Shown: positions 1 to 8,720 of the stretch, piece after piece
Position numbering within the stretch: position 1 is the stretch's first letter
Layout of the letters: the number at the start of each line of letters is the position of its first letter
Assembly (NCBI RefSeq): GCF_002288065.1
Contig: NZ_CP016773.1
Span: 248,001 to 312,000 of the forward strand
Reading direction: 5' to 3'
Length of the DNA: 64,000 nt
Origin: Candidatus Planktophila sulfonica
Lineage (GTDB): Bacteria; Actinomycetota; Actinomycetes; Nanopelagicales; Nanopelagicaceae
Translations under genes and position numbers: made by a program
Notes under the pieces: model-generated
Database searches by the model: none
Told to the model about the DNA's origin: nothing
The model's input: the letters and a program-made list of their open reading frames with translations, nothing else

Positions 1-1
1 T

Positions 2-793
2 GAAGGTGGCCTCGATATCGATGTCACCGGCGAAGGCGCCGATGAAGTTCCCCGTACAGATAAAAACTTGCTCGTTAAGGCGATGTATAAAGGATTTGAT
101 TTCTTGGGTGGAAAGCCAAAGGGAGTCGCAGTTCGCGCACTCAACGTGATTCCACATGGTCGTGGACTTGGCTCATCTGCATCAGCAATTATTGGCGGGC
201 TAGTTCTTGCTCGCTCATTGGTGCTCACTGGCACAGACAAGATGAGCGATGAAGCGCTTCTCAATCTTGCGAATGAGATGGAAGGCCACCCAGATAACGT
301 GGCTGCAGCACTTTATGGTGGAGCAACAGTTGCTTGGCAAGATGTTGTTAAAGGCAAGGCAGTTGCACACGCTGTTCATCTACCGGTTGATCCGCGCATC
401 AAGGTAATGGCATTCATTCCTTCAACACCGCTGGCTACTAAGAAGGCGCGCACTATGTTGCCTGAAACTATTCCCTTTGCAGATGCGCTTCGAAATTCAT
501 CGAATGCTGCGTTGCTGACACAAGCGCTCACAATTCGCCCTGATCTACTTTTCACAGCGACAGAAGATTTCTTACATCAGTCATATCGCCAGGAAGCGAT
601 GCCAGCTTCATTTGCACTTATGACAAAGCTTCGCGCAGCAGGAATTGCTGCATTTATCTCAGGAGCTGGTCCAACTGTTCTCGCACTCCACACTGAAGGC
701 GATGAAGAGAGCATCCAACTTTCACGTGCTGGCGGAGCGAAATTTGAGGGTAAATCTCTCGAAATTGCTAGCCGCGGAGCCACCCTGCTATAG
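2..793 (+). CDS. thrB: Homoserine kinase, 5' truncated by window edge
   Basis: Homoserine kinase phosphorylates L-homoserine in threonine synthesis in the cytoplasm. The reading frame is open from base 2, so the start lies upstream of the window. The GHMP-kinase ATP-binding motif PHGRGLGSSASA is at about bases 150-190. A C-terminal glycine motif, FISGAGPTVLAL, lies at about 655-690. An ENxxDN-like stretch (EGHPDNVAA) is also present. The gene stops at 793, and rho follows after 142 bases, the usual actinobacterial order (hom-thrC-thrB-rho). Identity is secure; only the N-terminal part is missing. Confidence 0.95.
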   Translation, partial: EGGLDIDVTGEGADEVPRTDKNLLVKAMYKGFDFLGGKPKGVAVRALNVIPHGRGLGSSASAIIGGLVLARSLVLTGTDKMSDEALLNLANEMEGHPDNVAAALYGGATVAWQDVVKGKAVAHAVHLPVDPRIKVMAFIPSTPLATKKARTMLPETIPFADALRNSSNAALLTQALTIRPDLLFTATEDFLHQSYRQEAMPASFALMTKLRAAGIAAFISGAGPTVLALHTEGDEESIQLSRAGGAKFEGKSLEIASRGATLL

Positions 794-935
794 TTTTGCC
801 ATCAGTTCGAACCCGGTAAGTAAGGGTGAAAATTAAGAATTGATAATCACAGAAGTAAAAATCAAAAAGTAAAACCCCTGATTAATAAACCCAGGGCTTA
901 ACTCATACGTTTAGCCCCAAAGTGAAAAGAAATAC
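794..935 (+). other. Intergenic leader of rho
   Basis: This 142-base AT-rich gap separates thrB from rho. A weak inverted repeat (CCCTG ... CAGGG, around 879-898) has a 12-base loop and no T-tract, so it is not a convincing terminator. TTGATA near 839 could be a -35 element, but no clean -10 partner was found. rho mRNA is often autoregulated through its leader; nothing specific to that can be shown here. Confidence 0.3.
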
Positions 936-2504
936 ATGACAACAACAGAACCAGTTCGTTCTAGCAGCCCAGAACTTTCAAGCATGACCCTTCCTAAGTT
1001 AAAGGAAGTTGCGTCACAGCTCGGTATCGAGGGTGCAGCGAAGCTCAAGAAGGATGATCTCGTTACAGCAATTGCAGATCTCCAGGCAGCCAACCGCGAA
1101 GCAGCGAAGGCAGAGCGTGAAGCTCGCCGTGAAGCTCGCAATGCTAAGAAGAACAACCGCGATAACAACGCAAAGAATTCAGATGACTCTTCAGATGAAG
1201 GCGACGATGAAGATGATTCATCAGATAATGCACCTTCTAGTAACGACCGTGGAAACGATCGTGAAGACCGTGGCAGCCGTAACCGCCGCGATCGCAACCG
1301 TGGACGCGATCGCAACCGCGACCGTGGAAACCGCGAAGAGCGCGAGCCAGTAATCGGCGAAGATGATGTCTTGGTACCAGTTGGTGGCCTCGTAGACATC
1401 ATGGATAACTATTCATTTATTCGTACAGGTGGATACCTTCCAGGTCCTAACGACGTCTACGTTTCACAAGGCCAGGTACGTAAGTACGGTCTTCGTAAGG
1501 GAGATGTTGTAACAGGTCAGGTTCGCCAGCTACGCGAAGGCGAAACTCGTCAGAAATACAACCCACTTATCTCTCTCGAGACAATCAACGGATTGCCATA
1601 TGAAGAAGCACGTGGCCGCGTTGAATTTGGAAAGCTTGTTCCTCTCTACCCACAAGAGCGTCTTCGCCTTGAGACAGAGCCAAACATTCTTACAACTCGC
1701 GTCATCGACTTGATCGCACCAATCGGTAAGGGCCAGCGCGGACTTATCGTTTCGCCTCCAAAGGCCGGTAAGACCATGGTCTTGCAATCAATTGCAAACG
1801 CAATCACAACAAACAATCCTGAATGTCACTTGATGGTTGTTCTCGTTGATGAGCGCCCTGAAGAAGTTACGGATATGCAGCGCAGCGTTAAGGGTGAAGT
1901 TATTGCTTCTACCTTCGACCGCCCTGCAGATGACCACACAACAATCGCAGAGCTCGCTATCGAGCGCGCAAAGCGCCTCGTTGAAATGGGCCACGATGTA
2001 GTTGTTCTTCTCGACTCAATCACACGTTTAGGTCGCGCATACAACATCGCAGCACCTGCATCAGGCCGCATCCTTTCTGGTGGTGTTGATTCAGCTGCTT
2101 TGTATCCACCAAAGAAGTTCTTCGGTGCTGCTCGTAATATTGAAGATGGTGGATCACTCACCATTCTTGCAACAGCTCTAGTTGATACCGGATCCCGTAT
2201 GGATGAAGTTATCTTCGAAGAGTTCAAGGGCACAGGAAATATGGAGCTCATCCTCGATCGCAAGATGGCTGATAAGCGCATCTTCCCTGCGGTTAACGTT
2301 GTTGCATCAGGAACTCGTAAGGAAGAAATCCTTATGGGAACTGAAGAACTCAACATTGTCTGGAAGCTTCGTCGCGTTCTTCACGCACTCGAACCACAGG
2401 CTGCACTCGAACTCTTGCTCGAGAAGATGAAGGGCACTAAGTCCAACGTCGAATTCTTGATGCAGATTCAGAAGACAACAGCTGGGCCAGACGACAGCAA
2501 GTAA
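936..2504 (+). CDS. rho: Transcription termination factor Rho
   Basis: Hexameric RNA-dependent ATPase that releases transcripts. Residues 14-50 match the Rho N-terminal helical domain. Residues about 53-140 form a highly charged disordered insertion rich in Arg, Asn and Asp, typical of actinobacterial Rho, where it adds RNA binding. The RNA-binding cold-shock-like domain follows (about 150-220). Walker A is SPPKAGKT at 273-280 and Walker B is VVVLLDS at about 355-361. At 522 residues it is longer than E. coli Rho (419) because of the insertion. The ATG at 936 has only a weak purine-rich upstream signal. Confidence 0.98.
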   Translation: MTTTEPVRSSSPELSSMTLPKLKEVASQLGIEGAAKLKKDDLVTAIADLQAANREAAKAEREARREARNAKKNNRDNNAKNSDDSSDEGDDEDDSSDNAPSSNDRGNDREDRGSRNRRDRNRGRDRNRDRGNREEREPVIGEDDVLVPVGGLVDIMDNYSFIRTGGYLPGPNDVYVSQGQVRKYGLRKGDVVTGQVRQLREGETRQKYNPLISLETINGLPYEEARGRVEFGKLVPLYPQERLRLETEPNILTTRVIDLIAPIGKGQRGLIVSPPKAGKTMVLQSIANAITTNNPECHLMVVLVDERPEEVTDMQRSVKGEVIASTFDRPADDHTTIAELAIERAKRLVEMGHDVVVLLDSITRLGRAYNIAAPASGRILSGGVDSAALYPPKKFFGAARNIEDGGSLTILATALVDTGSRMDEVIFEEFKGTGNMELILDRKMADKRIFPAVNVVASGTRKEEILMGTEELNIVWKLRRVLHALEPQAALELLLEKMKGTKSNVEFLMQIQKTTAGPDDSK

Positions 2505-2634
2505 CCAGATTTTCCCGCACGGATTTGGAGTATTTCAGGCCCTGCGAGAGGATTAACCCCTATTGCCACACCTTATGGCGATGACCTGGTTCACCAGTAC
2601 TGCTGGACCCAGACTCAAGAAAAGGAATATGAAT

Positions 2635-2844
2635 ATGAAGAAAGATATCCACCCAGAGTACAAAGATACTCAAGTAACTTGTGGTTGCGGTGAAAAGTTT
2701 GTTACCCGCTCAACAGTTGCAAGCGGTTCGATCTATGTTGAAGTTTGTTCAGTCTGCCACCCGTTCTACACAGGCAAGCAGCGCATCCTCGATACCGGTG
2801 GACGCGTCGCGAAGTTCGAAGAGCGTTTCGGTAAAAACAAGTAG
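2635..2844 (+). CDS. rpmE: 50S ribosomal protein L31, zinc-binding type
   Basis: Large-subunit ribosomal protein of 69 residues. Four cysteines (C16, C18, C38, C41; CxC then CSVCH) show the zinc-binding form rather than the zinc-free paralogue induced by zinc starvation. The frame is open further upstream, but ATG 2635 is chosen because AAAGGA at 2621-2626 is well spaced and the protein then begins MKKDIHPEY as in the family. It sits between rho and prfA, a normal actinobacterial arrangement, and is followed by a strong terminator. Confidence 0.96.
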   Translation: MKKDIHPEYKDTQVTCGCGEKFVTRSTVASGSIYVEVCSVCHPFYTGKQRILDTGGRVAKFEERFGKNK

Positions 2845-2855
2845 CTTTCTAAAGA

Positions 2856-2898
2856 GACCGCATCGCAACCCATTAGTGGTTGCGGGGCGGTCTTTTTA
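2856..2898 (+). terminator. Rho-independent terminator after rpmE
   Basis: A long GC-rich inverted repeat, GACCGC..CGCAACC against GGTTGCG..GCGGTC, has a short CATTAGT loop and is followed by a TCTTTTTATT tract. It ends the rho-rpmE unit and separates it from prfA. It is the clearest intrinsic terminator in the window. Confidence 0.9.
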
Positions 2899-2947
2899 TT
2901 CCTCCAAAGAAAATTTAGTTTCACAGAGATAGAAGGGATGAAGTCAT

Positions 2948-4030
2948 ATGGCTAACGATCGTTTCGCATCGGCACATGAGATGGTGCGCGAGTATCAAGA
3001 GCTCGAAGCAAAGATGGCTGACCCTTCTATTCATGAAGATCAGGGCAACGCCCGCAAACTCGGTCGTCGTTATGCACAGCTCGGTCCTGTAGTTGCAGGC
3101 TTCAATGCCTGGAAGTCAGCAGCTGATGACCTCGAAGCTGCAAAAGAGATGGCTGCAGAAGATGCTTCATTTGCATCAGAAATTCCTGCAATGGAAGTTG
3201 CCGTTGAAGCTGCTGCCGATAAGTTGGAAGAGCTACTACTTCCACGTGACCCTAACGATGATCGCGATGTCATTATTGAAGTTAAGGCCGGAGCCGGTGG
3301 CGATGAATCAGCGCTCTTTGCTGGCGATTTGGTTCGCATGTATCAGCGCTATGCAGAAAAGCGCGGCTGGAAGATTGAAATCATCGATATGACTGAGTCA
3401 GAACTCGGCGGATATAAAGATATTTCTATGGCTGTGAAATCAAAGGGAACTCCAGAACCTGGAACAACACCGTACGCACGACTTAAATTTGAAGGTGGCG
3501 TTCACCGCGTACAGCGCGTTCCTGAAACAGAGAGCCAAGGACGTATCCATACATCTGCAGCAGGTGTACTTATTCTTCCTGAGGCAGAAGAAGTAGATGT
3601 TGAATTGAATATGAACGATGTGCGCGTAGATGTGTATCGCTCATCAGGTCCTGGAGGCCAGTCTGTTAACACCACTGACTCTGCAGTTCGCTTGACCCAC
3701 GTTCCAACCGGAATTGTTGTCTCGTGTCAGAATGAAAAATCACAGCTACAGAATAAGGAATCAGCACTTCGTATTCTTCGTGCCCGTCTTCTCATGGATG
3801 CGCAGGAGAAGGCAGAAGCGGCTGCCATGGCAGAACGTAAGAGCCAGGTTCGTACCGTCGATCGTTCAGAGCGCATTCGCACATATAACTACCCTGAAAA
3901 TCGCCTCAGCGATCACCGCGTAAATTACAAGGCGAATAACCTTGACTCTGTTCTTAATGGCGAACTCGATGAAGTTGTGCAAGCGCTTCTCGATGCTGAT
4001 CGTGCTGCAAAGCTTTCATCAACGAACTAA
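2948..4030 (+). CDS. prfA: Peptide chain release factor 1
   Basis: RF1 recognises UAA and UAG stop codons and triggers peptide release. The universal GGQ motif is at residues 236-238 (GPGGQSVNT), and the glutamine is the target of PrmC, encoded next. The codon-recognition tripeptide of the PxT type is P-E-T at 192-194, as expected for RF1 rather than the SPF of RF2. The length of 360 is standard. An AGAAGGGA ribosome-binding site precedes ATG 2948. Confidence 0.97.
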   Translation: MANDRFASAHEMVREYQELEAKMADPSIHEDQGNARKLGRRYAQLGPVVAGFNAWKSAADDLEAAKEMAAEDASFASEIPAMEVAVEAAADKLEELLLPRDPNDDRDVIIEVKAGAGGDESALFAGDLVRMYQRYAEKRGWKIEIIDMTESELGGYKDISMAVKSKGTPEPGTTPYARLKFEGGVHRVQRVPETESQGRIHTSAAGVLILPEAEEVDVELNMNDVRVDVYRSSGPGGQSVNTTDSAVRLTHVPTGIVVSCQNEKSQLQNKESALRILRARLLMDAQEKAEAAAMAERKSQVRTVDRSERIRTYNYPENRLSDHRVNYKANNLDSVLNGELDEVVQALLDADRAAKLSSTN

Positions 4031-4039
4031 CTCACTGCT

Positions 4040-4894
4040 ATGGAACTGACCTTTAAAGAATTCTTGCGAGGCGGCAAAGAACAGTTGGCGACGGCTGGAT
4101 TTCCTGAAGTAGAAGCAGAACATTTACTAGCCCACACCTTGGGCCTTTCACGGATGGATCTACATAATCCACTCACCGTTGAAAATGCACTCGCCGCCAT
4201 TGGCGATATGACTATCGTTGAAGAGACTTTCTGGAAATTACTCGACCGACGTTGTGCTCACGAACCGTTGCAATATCTGACTGGCGTTGCATATTTTCGC
4301 CACCTTGAATTAAAGGTAGGACCCGGAGTATTGGTGCCACGTCCTGAAAGCGAACTCCTTGTTGAAGCGGTGTTGACTCACATTGAGAAGTTAAGCGGCG
4401 CGGTAAGTGTTGTTGATTTGGGTTCTGGTTCAGGCGCACTTGCACTCGCCATTGCAACGGAAGCACCACAGACACATGTGATTGCGGTTGAAAAGAGCGC
4501 TGAAGCAATTCATTGGCTGAAAGAGAATGTCTCCTTTATCGACGAAAAGGTCCGTATTCTCGAAAGCGATGTTGCTACTGCCCTCGAAGGCGTTAAGTGC
4601 GATGTTGTCATTGCCAATCCTCCATATATTCCTGACGCCCAAGAACTTCCTCGCGATGTCGCAGATCACGAGCCTGCAGTTGCTTTATTTGGGGGAGCAG
4701 ATGGCATGAAAGCGCCTCGCCTCTTTATCTCAACAGCGGGGCGCCTCTTGAAGCAGGGCGGATTCCTGGCAATCGAACATCATGAAGATCAAGGTGGCGC
4801 GATTGCCGATGTACTCAGCGCAGATTTCACAGATATTCTTCTGCATCAGGATTTAACCGGCCGCCCAAGATTTACGACAGCAGTGAGGAGATAG
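4040..4894 (+). CDS. prmC: Release factor glutamine methyltransferase PrmC
   Basis: Transfers a methyl group from S-adenosylmethionine to the GGQ glutamine of release factors. The SAM-binding motif VDLGSGSGALALA is at about residues 125-137, and the substrate-binding NPPY is at 193-196. The N-terminal helical domain (residues 1-85) is present. The gene starts 9 bases after prfA and is almost joined to the sua5-like gene. No clear Shine-Dalgarno sequence precedes the start; translation may be coupled to prfA. Confidence 0.95.
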   Translation: MELTFKEFLRGGKEQLATAGFPEVEAEHLLAHTLGLSRMDLHNPLTVENALAAIGDMTIVEETFWKLLDRRCAHEPLQYLTGVAYFRHLELKVGPGVLVPRPESELLVEAVLTHIEKLSGAVSVVDLGSGSGALALAIATEAPQTHVIAVEKSAEAIHWLKENVSFIDEKVRILESDVATALEGVKCDVVIANPPYIPDAQELPRDVADHEPAVALFGGADGMKAPRLFISTAGRLLKQGGFLAIEHHEDQGGAIADVLSADFTDILLHQDLTGRPRFTTAVRR

Positions 4895-4896
4895 CG

Positions 4897-5538
4897 ATGC
4901 CACGCATTGACCTCAAGCAGGGCGAACAGAAGAAGCATGTTGCTCGCGCACTCAAAGAGATTCGCGCCGGATATGTCATCGTTGCTCCACTTGAACATGG
5001 CTATGTTTATTTAGCAGATGCATTCTCTCCCTTTGCTGTTCGCGCAATGCATGTACTTCGCGGAGATGAAATCGGAGTGGCTGCCCAAGTCCTTGCATAT
5101 TCATTGGACACCGTTAAAGGAATTTCTCGTTCAGTTTCTCCAAGCACGCAGGATCTCTGCAAGAAATTCTGGCCCGGACTTCTTTCGGTAACTCTGCAAC
5201 CAAGTTCACTTCTGAGTTGGGATCTGGGCGATAATAAAGAGCTCGATTGGTTTAACGTCCGAGTACCAAAATCTAAATTTGTACGTGCGCTCTTGAAAGA
5301 GTCGGGTCCACTTGCAGTAGCAAGTGCATCAGGTGCGGGGCACGAACCGATGTTGAAAATTGATCGCGCAAAGGTAAAGGATTGGGATGTCGCAGCAATC
5401 TTCGATACCGGCGCTCTGAAATCCGGCCCACGTTCGACCATCATCGAAGCCGACGCTGTAGATCTACGCCTCGTGCGCGAGGGAGCTATTTCATTTGATG
5501 AGATGGAAAAGGTCGCACCGAACATTTCTTACATATAA
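4897..5538 (+). CDS. Sua5/YrdC/TsaC-family protein with degenerate active site
   Basis: This position, after prmC and before glyA and wecA, is where actinobacteria carry Sua5/TsaC, which makes threonylcarbamoyl-AMP for the t6A37 tRNA modification. The fold signature is readable: FWPGLLSVTL at 91-100 matches the WPGPLT region, FNVRVPKSK the R-V-P segment, and STIIEAD..LVREGAI the C-terminal core. The catalytic residues are altered. The usual PTET loop is PLEH (31-34), the KxR pair aligns with R55-G56-D57, and the SxN motif is S143-A144-S145. Family membership is fairly secure; whether it is still an active threonylcarbamoyl-AMP synthase is doubtful. Confidence 0.75.
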   Translation: MPRIDLKQGEQKKHVARALKEIRAGYVIVAPLEHGYVYLADAFSPFAVRAMHVLRGDEIGVAAQVLAYSLDTVKGISRSVSPSTQDLCKKFWPGLLSVTLQPSSLLSWDLGDNKELDWFNVRVPKSKFVRALLKESGPLAVASASGAGHEPMLKIDRAKVKDWDVAAIFDTGALKSGPRSTIIEADAVDLRLVREGAISFDEMEKVAPNISYI

Positions 5539-5547
5539 AGCAAAAGG

Positions 5548-5572
5548 GGGCCCGAACTATTAGGCTGGGCCC
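5548..5572 (+). promoter_or_regulatory. Leaderless glyA promoter flanked by GGGCCC repeats
   Basis: The -10 box TAGGCT (5561-5566) lies exactly 6 bases before the glyA ATG, so transcription should start at or next to the A of the start codon. GGGCCC occurs at 5548-5553 and again at 5567-5572, bracketing the -10 box. These copies could form a hairpin in a read-through transcript or act as a DNA operator. Confidence 0.6.
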
Positions 5573-6835
5573 ATGTCCGAAACTTTCTATGGCCCTGATT
5601 TCAACCTTCTCTCCAAGCAAGATCCAGAGATCGCAGCGGTGCTCTTATCTGAGCTCAAGCGTCAGCAGAACAACCTGCAGCTGATTGCATCAGAGAACTT
5701 CACTTCACGCGCAGTTCTTGCCGCTCTCGGTTCAACTCTCTCTAATAAGTACGCCGAGGGATATCCAGGAAAGCGCTACTACGGCGGATGCGAAGAGGTA
5801 GATAAGGCCGAAACAATCGCGATTGATCGCGCAAAGGATTTATTCGGCGCAGAACATGCAAATGTGCAGCCACACTCAGGTGCCAGCGCAAATATTGCTG
5901 TCTACCAAGCTTTCACAAAGCCGGGCGATACCGTCCTTGCCATGTCACTTCCACATGGTGGCCACCTGACTCACGGTTCGAAGGTCAACTTCTCAGGTAA
6001 GTGGTTCAACATTGTTTCTTACGGCGTACGCCAAGATAACGAACTCATCGATTACGACGAACTTCGCGAATTAGCGATTGCTAATAAGCCAAAGATGATC
6101 TGTTCTGGTGCAACTGCTTACCCATCACTGATTGACTTCGAGAAAGTTCGCGCAATCTGTGACGAAGTCGGCGCAATCATGTGGGTCGATGCAGCGCACT
6201 TCATCGGACTAGTTGCAGGTAAGGCGATTCCTTCACCGGTTCCATATGCAGATGTTGTCTCATTTACAACACATAAAGTTTTGCGCGGTCCACGTGGCGG
6301 AATGATCTTGTCGAAGGCAGAGCACGCAGCTGCAATTGATAAGGCAGTCTTCCCTGGAATGCAGGGCGGACCAATCATGTCTGCAGTTGCAGGCAAGGCG
6401 ATTGCACTCGCTGAATGTGCGACACCGGCTTACCAAAAGTATGCAAAGGATGTCATCATCAATGCGCAAGCACTTGCTGCAGCTCTTGAAGGCGAAGGCA
6501 TGCGCGCAGTATCTGGTGGCACTCAGACCCACCTCGCACTTATTGATATTCGCTCAACAGGCGTTAACGGCAAGGTTGCTGACGAGCGTTGTGGCGCTGC
6601 AGGAATTGTTCTTAATAAGAACTCGATTCCTTACGATCCAGAAGCACCTTCAGTCACATCAGGTATTCGCGTAGGTACACCTGCAACAACTACCCAGGGA
6701 ATGGGCGTTGAAGAGATGAAGACGATTGCATCCCTGATTGCACGTGCCATTAAGACTGATGATGCAGCTGCTCATGCTGCGATTAAATCTGAAGTCCACG
6801 CACTTACTTCACGCTTTCCTATTTATCAGGCGTAA
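5573..6835 (+). CDS. glyA: Serine hydroxymethyltransferase
   Basis: PLP enzyme interconverting serine and glycine while loading tetrahydrofolate with a one-carbon unit. The Schiff-base lysine is K235 in TTHKVLRGPRGG. The N-terminal NLQLIASENFTS, the KRYYGGCE substrate loop and the QPHSGA cofactor loop are all present. The length of 420 is normal. The start is fixed by the -10 box TAGGCT 6 bases upstream. Confidence 0.98.
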   Translation: MSETFYGPDFNLLSKQDPEIAAVLLSELKRQQNNLQLIASENFTSRAVLAALGSTLSNKYAEGYPGKRYYGGCEEVDKAETIAIDRAKDLFGAEHANVQPHSGASANIAVYQAFTKPGDTVLAMSLPHGGHLTHGSKVNFSGKWFNIVSYGVRQDNELIDYDELRELAIANKPKMICSGATAYPSLIDFEKVRAICDEVGAIMWVDAAHFIGLVAGKAIPSPVPYADVVSFTTHKVLRGPRGGMILSKAEHAAAIDKAVFPGMQGGPIMSAVAGKAIALAECATPAYQKYAKDVIINAQALAAALEGEGMRAVSGGTQTHLALIDIRSTGVNGKVADERCGAAGIVLNKNSIPYDPEAPSVTSGIRVGTPATTTQGMGVEEMKTIASLIARAIKTDDAAAHAAIKSEVHALTSRFPIYQA

Positions 6836-6851
6836 AGACAACTCTTAACAG

Positions 6852-7940
6852 ATGCGCGAGTACCTGGTCACCCTGCTTCTTGCAGCAGCGCTCTGTTACG
6901 TAGTCACTCCTTTTGTTCGTACCTGGGCGCTGAAGTTCGGTGCAGTTGCCCAAATTCGTACTCGCGATATTCATACAACCCCAACTCCACGCTGGGGTGG
7001 CTTAGCAATGTGGATCTCAATGGCGCTCACCTTTGCCATGGTCAGTCACTTGTCCCTTGTTGGAAAATCATTTGGTCGAGAAGCGCTCGGTATTTTCTTA
7101 GCAGCAACGCTGCTTGTTGCAATTGGACTCGTTGATGATCGCTTCGAACTCGATGCACTTACCAAGTTAGCTGGACAAGCACTCGCTGCCGGAATCTTGT
7201 TGCTCTTTGGAATTCAAGTTCTCTGGTTGCCGATCAATGGCGTTATTACTTTGCCGCCAAGTATTGGGCAGTTAGTAACTGTCTTAATTGTTCTCATCAC
7301 GATTAACGCCGTTAACTTCATCGATGGCCTTGATGGGTTGGCTGCCGGAATTGTCGCAATTTCAGGCGCTGCCTTCTTCGCCTTTGCCTACCTATTGGCA
7401 GTTGTTTACGGCTTTAGCCGTGCAGGTGCTCCATCACTTATTACTGCAGTAATTATTGGCGTCTGTATTGGCTTTCTGCCTCATAACGCCCATCCAGCAA
7501 AGATCTTTATGGGCGATTCAGGCTCGATGTTCTTGGGGCTTCTCCTTGCAGCATCTGCAATCACACTGACCGGACAGATTGATCCCAATGCAATTTCAGC
7601 AGAGAAGTTGGGGCCAACGTTGCTTCCTTTGATGCTGCCATTTGCAGTTCTAGCAATTCCTCTAATCGATCTCTTCTCTGCAATCATTCGTCGTCTGCGC
7701 GCAGGTCAATCACCATTTAGTTCCGATAAGGAACATATGCACCACCGCATTCTCCGTGCGGGTAATTCTCATCTTCGTACTTCGATCATCATGTATCTAT
7801 GGACTGCAACGATTGCATTTCCTGTAGTTGTTTCAGCATTTGCACCGTTGTGGGTTGCCGCCATTGTTGCGGGCGCGATGTTGGCATTCACTCTCTATTA
7901 CGCAAAGAGCGGAGTGAGAGAAAATGTCTCAGCAAAATAA
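6852..7940 (+). CDS. wecA: Undecaprenyl-phosphate N-acetylglucosaminyl-1-phosphate transferase (WecA/Rfe/TagO family)
   Basis: Integral membrane enzyme that moves a sugar-1-phosphate from a UDP-sugar to undecaprenyl (or decaprenyl) phosphate, the first step of cell-wall polymer synthesis. About eleven hydrophobic segments are visible. Family signatures are GLVDDRF (Mg-binding), NFIDGLDGLA, FMGDSGSMFLG and the cytoplasmic HMHHRILRAG. It directly precedes the ATP synthase genes, as in many actinobacteria, and overlaps the next gene by 17 bases. The exact sugar cannot be told from sequence. Confidence 0.92.
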   Translation: MREYLVTLLLAAALCYVVTPFVRTWALKFGAVAQIRTRDIHTTPTPRWGGLAMWISMALTFAMVSHLSLVGKSFGREALGIFLAATLLVAIGLVDDRFELDALTKLAGQALAAGILLLFGIQVLWLPINGVITLPPSIGQLVTVLIVLITINAVNFIDGLDGLAAGIVAISGAAFFAFAYLLAVVYGFSRAGAPSLITAVIIGVCIGFLPHNAHPAKIFMGDSGSMFLGLLLAASAITLTGQIDPNAISAEKLGPTLLPLMLPFAVLAIPLIDLFSAIIRRLRAGQSPFSSDKEHMHHRILRAGNSHLRTSIIMYLWTATIAFPVVVSAFAPLWVAAIVAGAMLAFTLYYAKSGVRENVSAK

Positions 7941-8358
7941 TTCAAGCAATGAAGCACAGTTGTTGCGCGGCGCCCTGACGCCTACATTTATTGTCGGCAT
8001 TATTGCAATTGGATTTGCTACCGCGCTTCAGGGGCGACCAGGATTATTGGCGGCACTTCTTGCACAAGTAATTGTTGTTATCTACTTCCTTGTTCATATT
8101 GGGGTTTCACGAATTTCGCGCGACCTTGACCCCATGAGCACTATGGCGATTGCGATGTTTTCGTACTTCGCCAAGTTCTTGCTCCTCGGAGTCTTCTTCT
8201 GGGCGCTGGGCCAATTTGTCTCGGATGAGAACCTTGATCGCAAGACCTTCGGCATCACAGCCGTTGCGCTCACCTTCGCCTGGTTAGGCGGGGAGATAGC
8301 TAGTTATCTAAAGCTGAAAACTCATCTACCATTGCCGCATGACCGACCACAAAGCTAA
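7924..8358 (+). CDS. Putative ATP synthase I-like membrane protein
   Basis: A 144-residue protein with four predicted transmembrane segments (about 20-38, 43-60, 75-98 and 108-128). Its hydrophobic layout and position between wecA and atpB match the UncI/AtpI-like genes that help c-ring assembly. Sequence identity to that family cannot be checked here. It overlaps wecA at its start and the next small gene at its end, so the three are translationally packed. Confidence 0.6.
   Translation: MSQQNNSSNEAQLLRGALTPTFIVGIIAIGFATALQGRPGLLAALLAQVIVVIYFLVHIGVSRISRDLDPMSTMAIAMFSYFAKFLLLGVFFWALGQFVSDENLDRKTFGITAVALTFAWLGGEIASYLKLKTHLPLPHDRPQS
8327..8332 (+). promoter_or_regulatory. -10 box TACCAT for leaderless atpZ-like gene
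   Basis: TACCAT lies 6 bases before ATG 8339, inside the end of the upstream gene. It matches the spacing of the other leaderless promoters here and could be an internal start for the atp region. Confidence 0.45.
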
Positions 8359-8542
8359 CCGCCGCGACGAGAACGCCCTTTGGACGATCTTCGGCTACCT
8401 ACTCTCAGGGCTTCTTTTCTGGGGTGGAGTCGGCTTCGCCGCCGATAAGTTCTTCGGCACCAGCATGTTGACCCTCGTTGGCCTGCTCGTAGGTATGGGC
8501 GGCGCCCTTTACCTCGTCTGGCTCAGATTCGGACGAGAGTAA
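8339..8542 (+). CDS. AtpZ/AtpI family small membrane protein
   Basis: A 67-residue protein with two transmembrane helices separated by a short loop. The glycine-rich WTIFGYLLSGLLFWGGVG helix and the FGTSMLTLVGLLVGMGGALYL helix resemble AtpZ/AtpI accessory proteins of ATP synthase operons, proposed to help c-ring assembly or Mg2+ handling. It overlaps the previous gene by 20 bases in another frame. A 178-base gap then separates it from atpB. Confidence 0.7.
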   Translation: MTDHKANRRDENALWTIFGYLLSGLLFWGGVGFAADKFFGTSMLTLVGLLVGMGGALYLVWLRFGRE

Positions 8543-8720
8543 CGAGTCCGACAGATTGGCTAGCGGGCGCGAGTAAATCTGCTCTACCCAGAGTGACCAG
8601 CCCCACCCAAAACCCCTGAATTCCGATTTCACAGCCGAGAGGTTTTCCCCATAAGGTTGCCCTGCTTTACCGCTTCCCCAGCGATTGGTCTATAAGCCCT
8701 TTTAGTATCAAGGAGAGTGC

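Noticed and set aside
879-898. CCCTG/CAGGG inverted repeat as a thrB terminator
   Set aside because: Short stem, 12-base loop and no T-tract.
911-1402. 163-residue Arg/Ser-rich open frame antisense to rho
   Set aside because: It mirrors the Arg/Asp-rich insertion of Rho, has low complexity and no start signal; it is a shadow frame.
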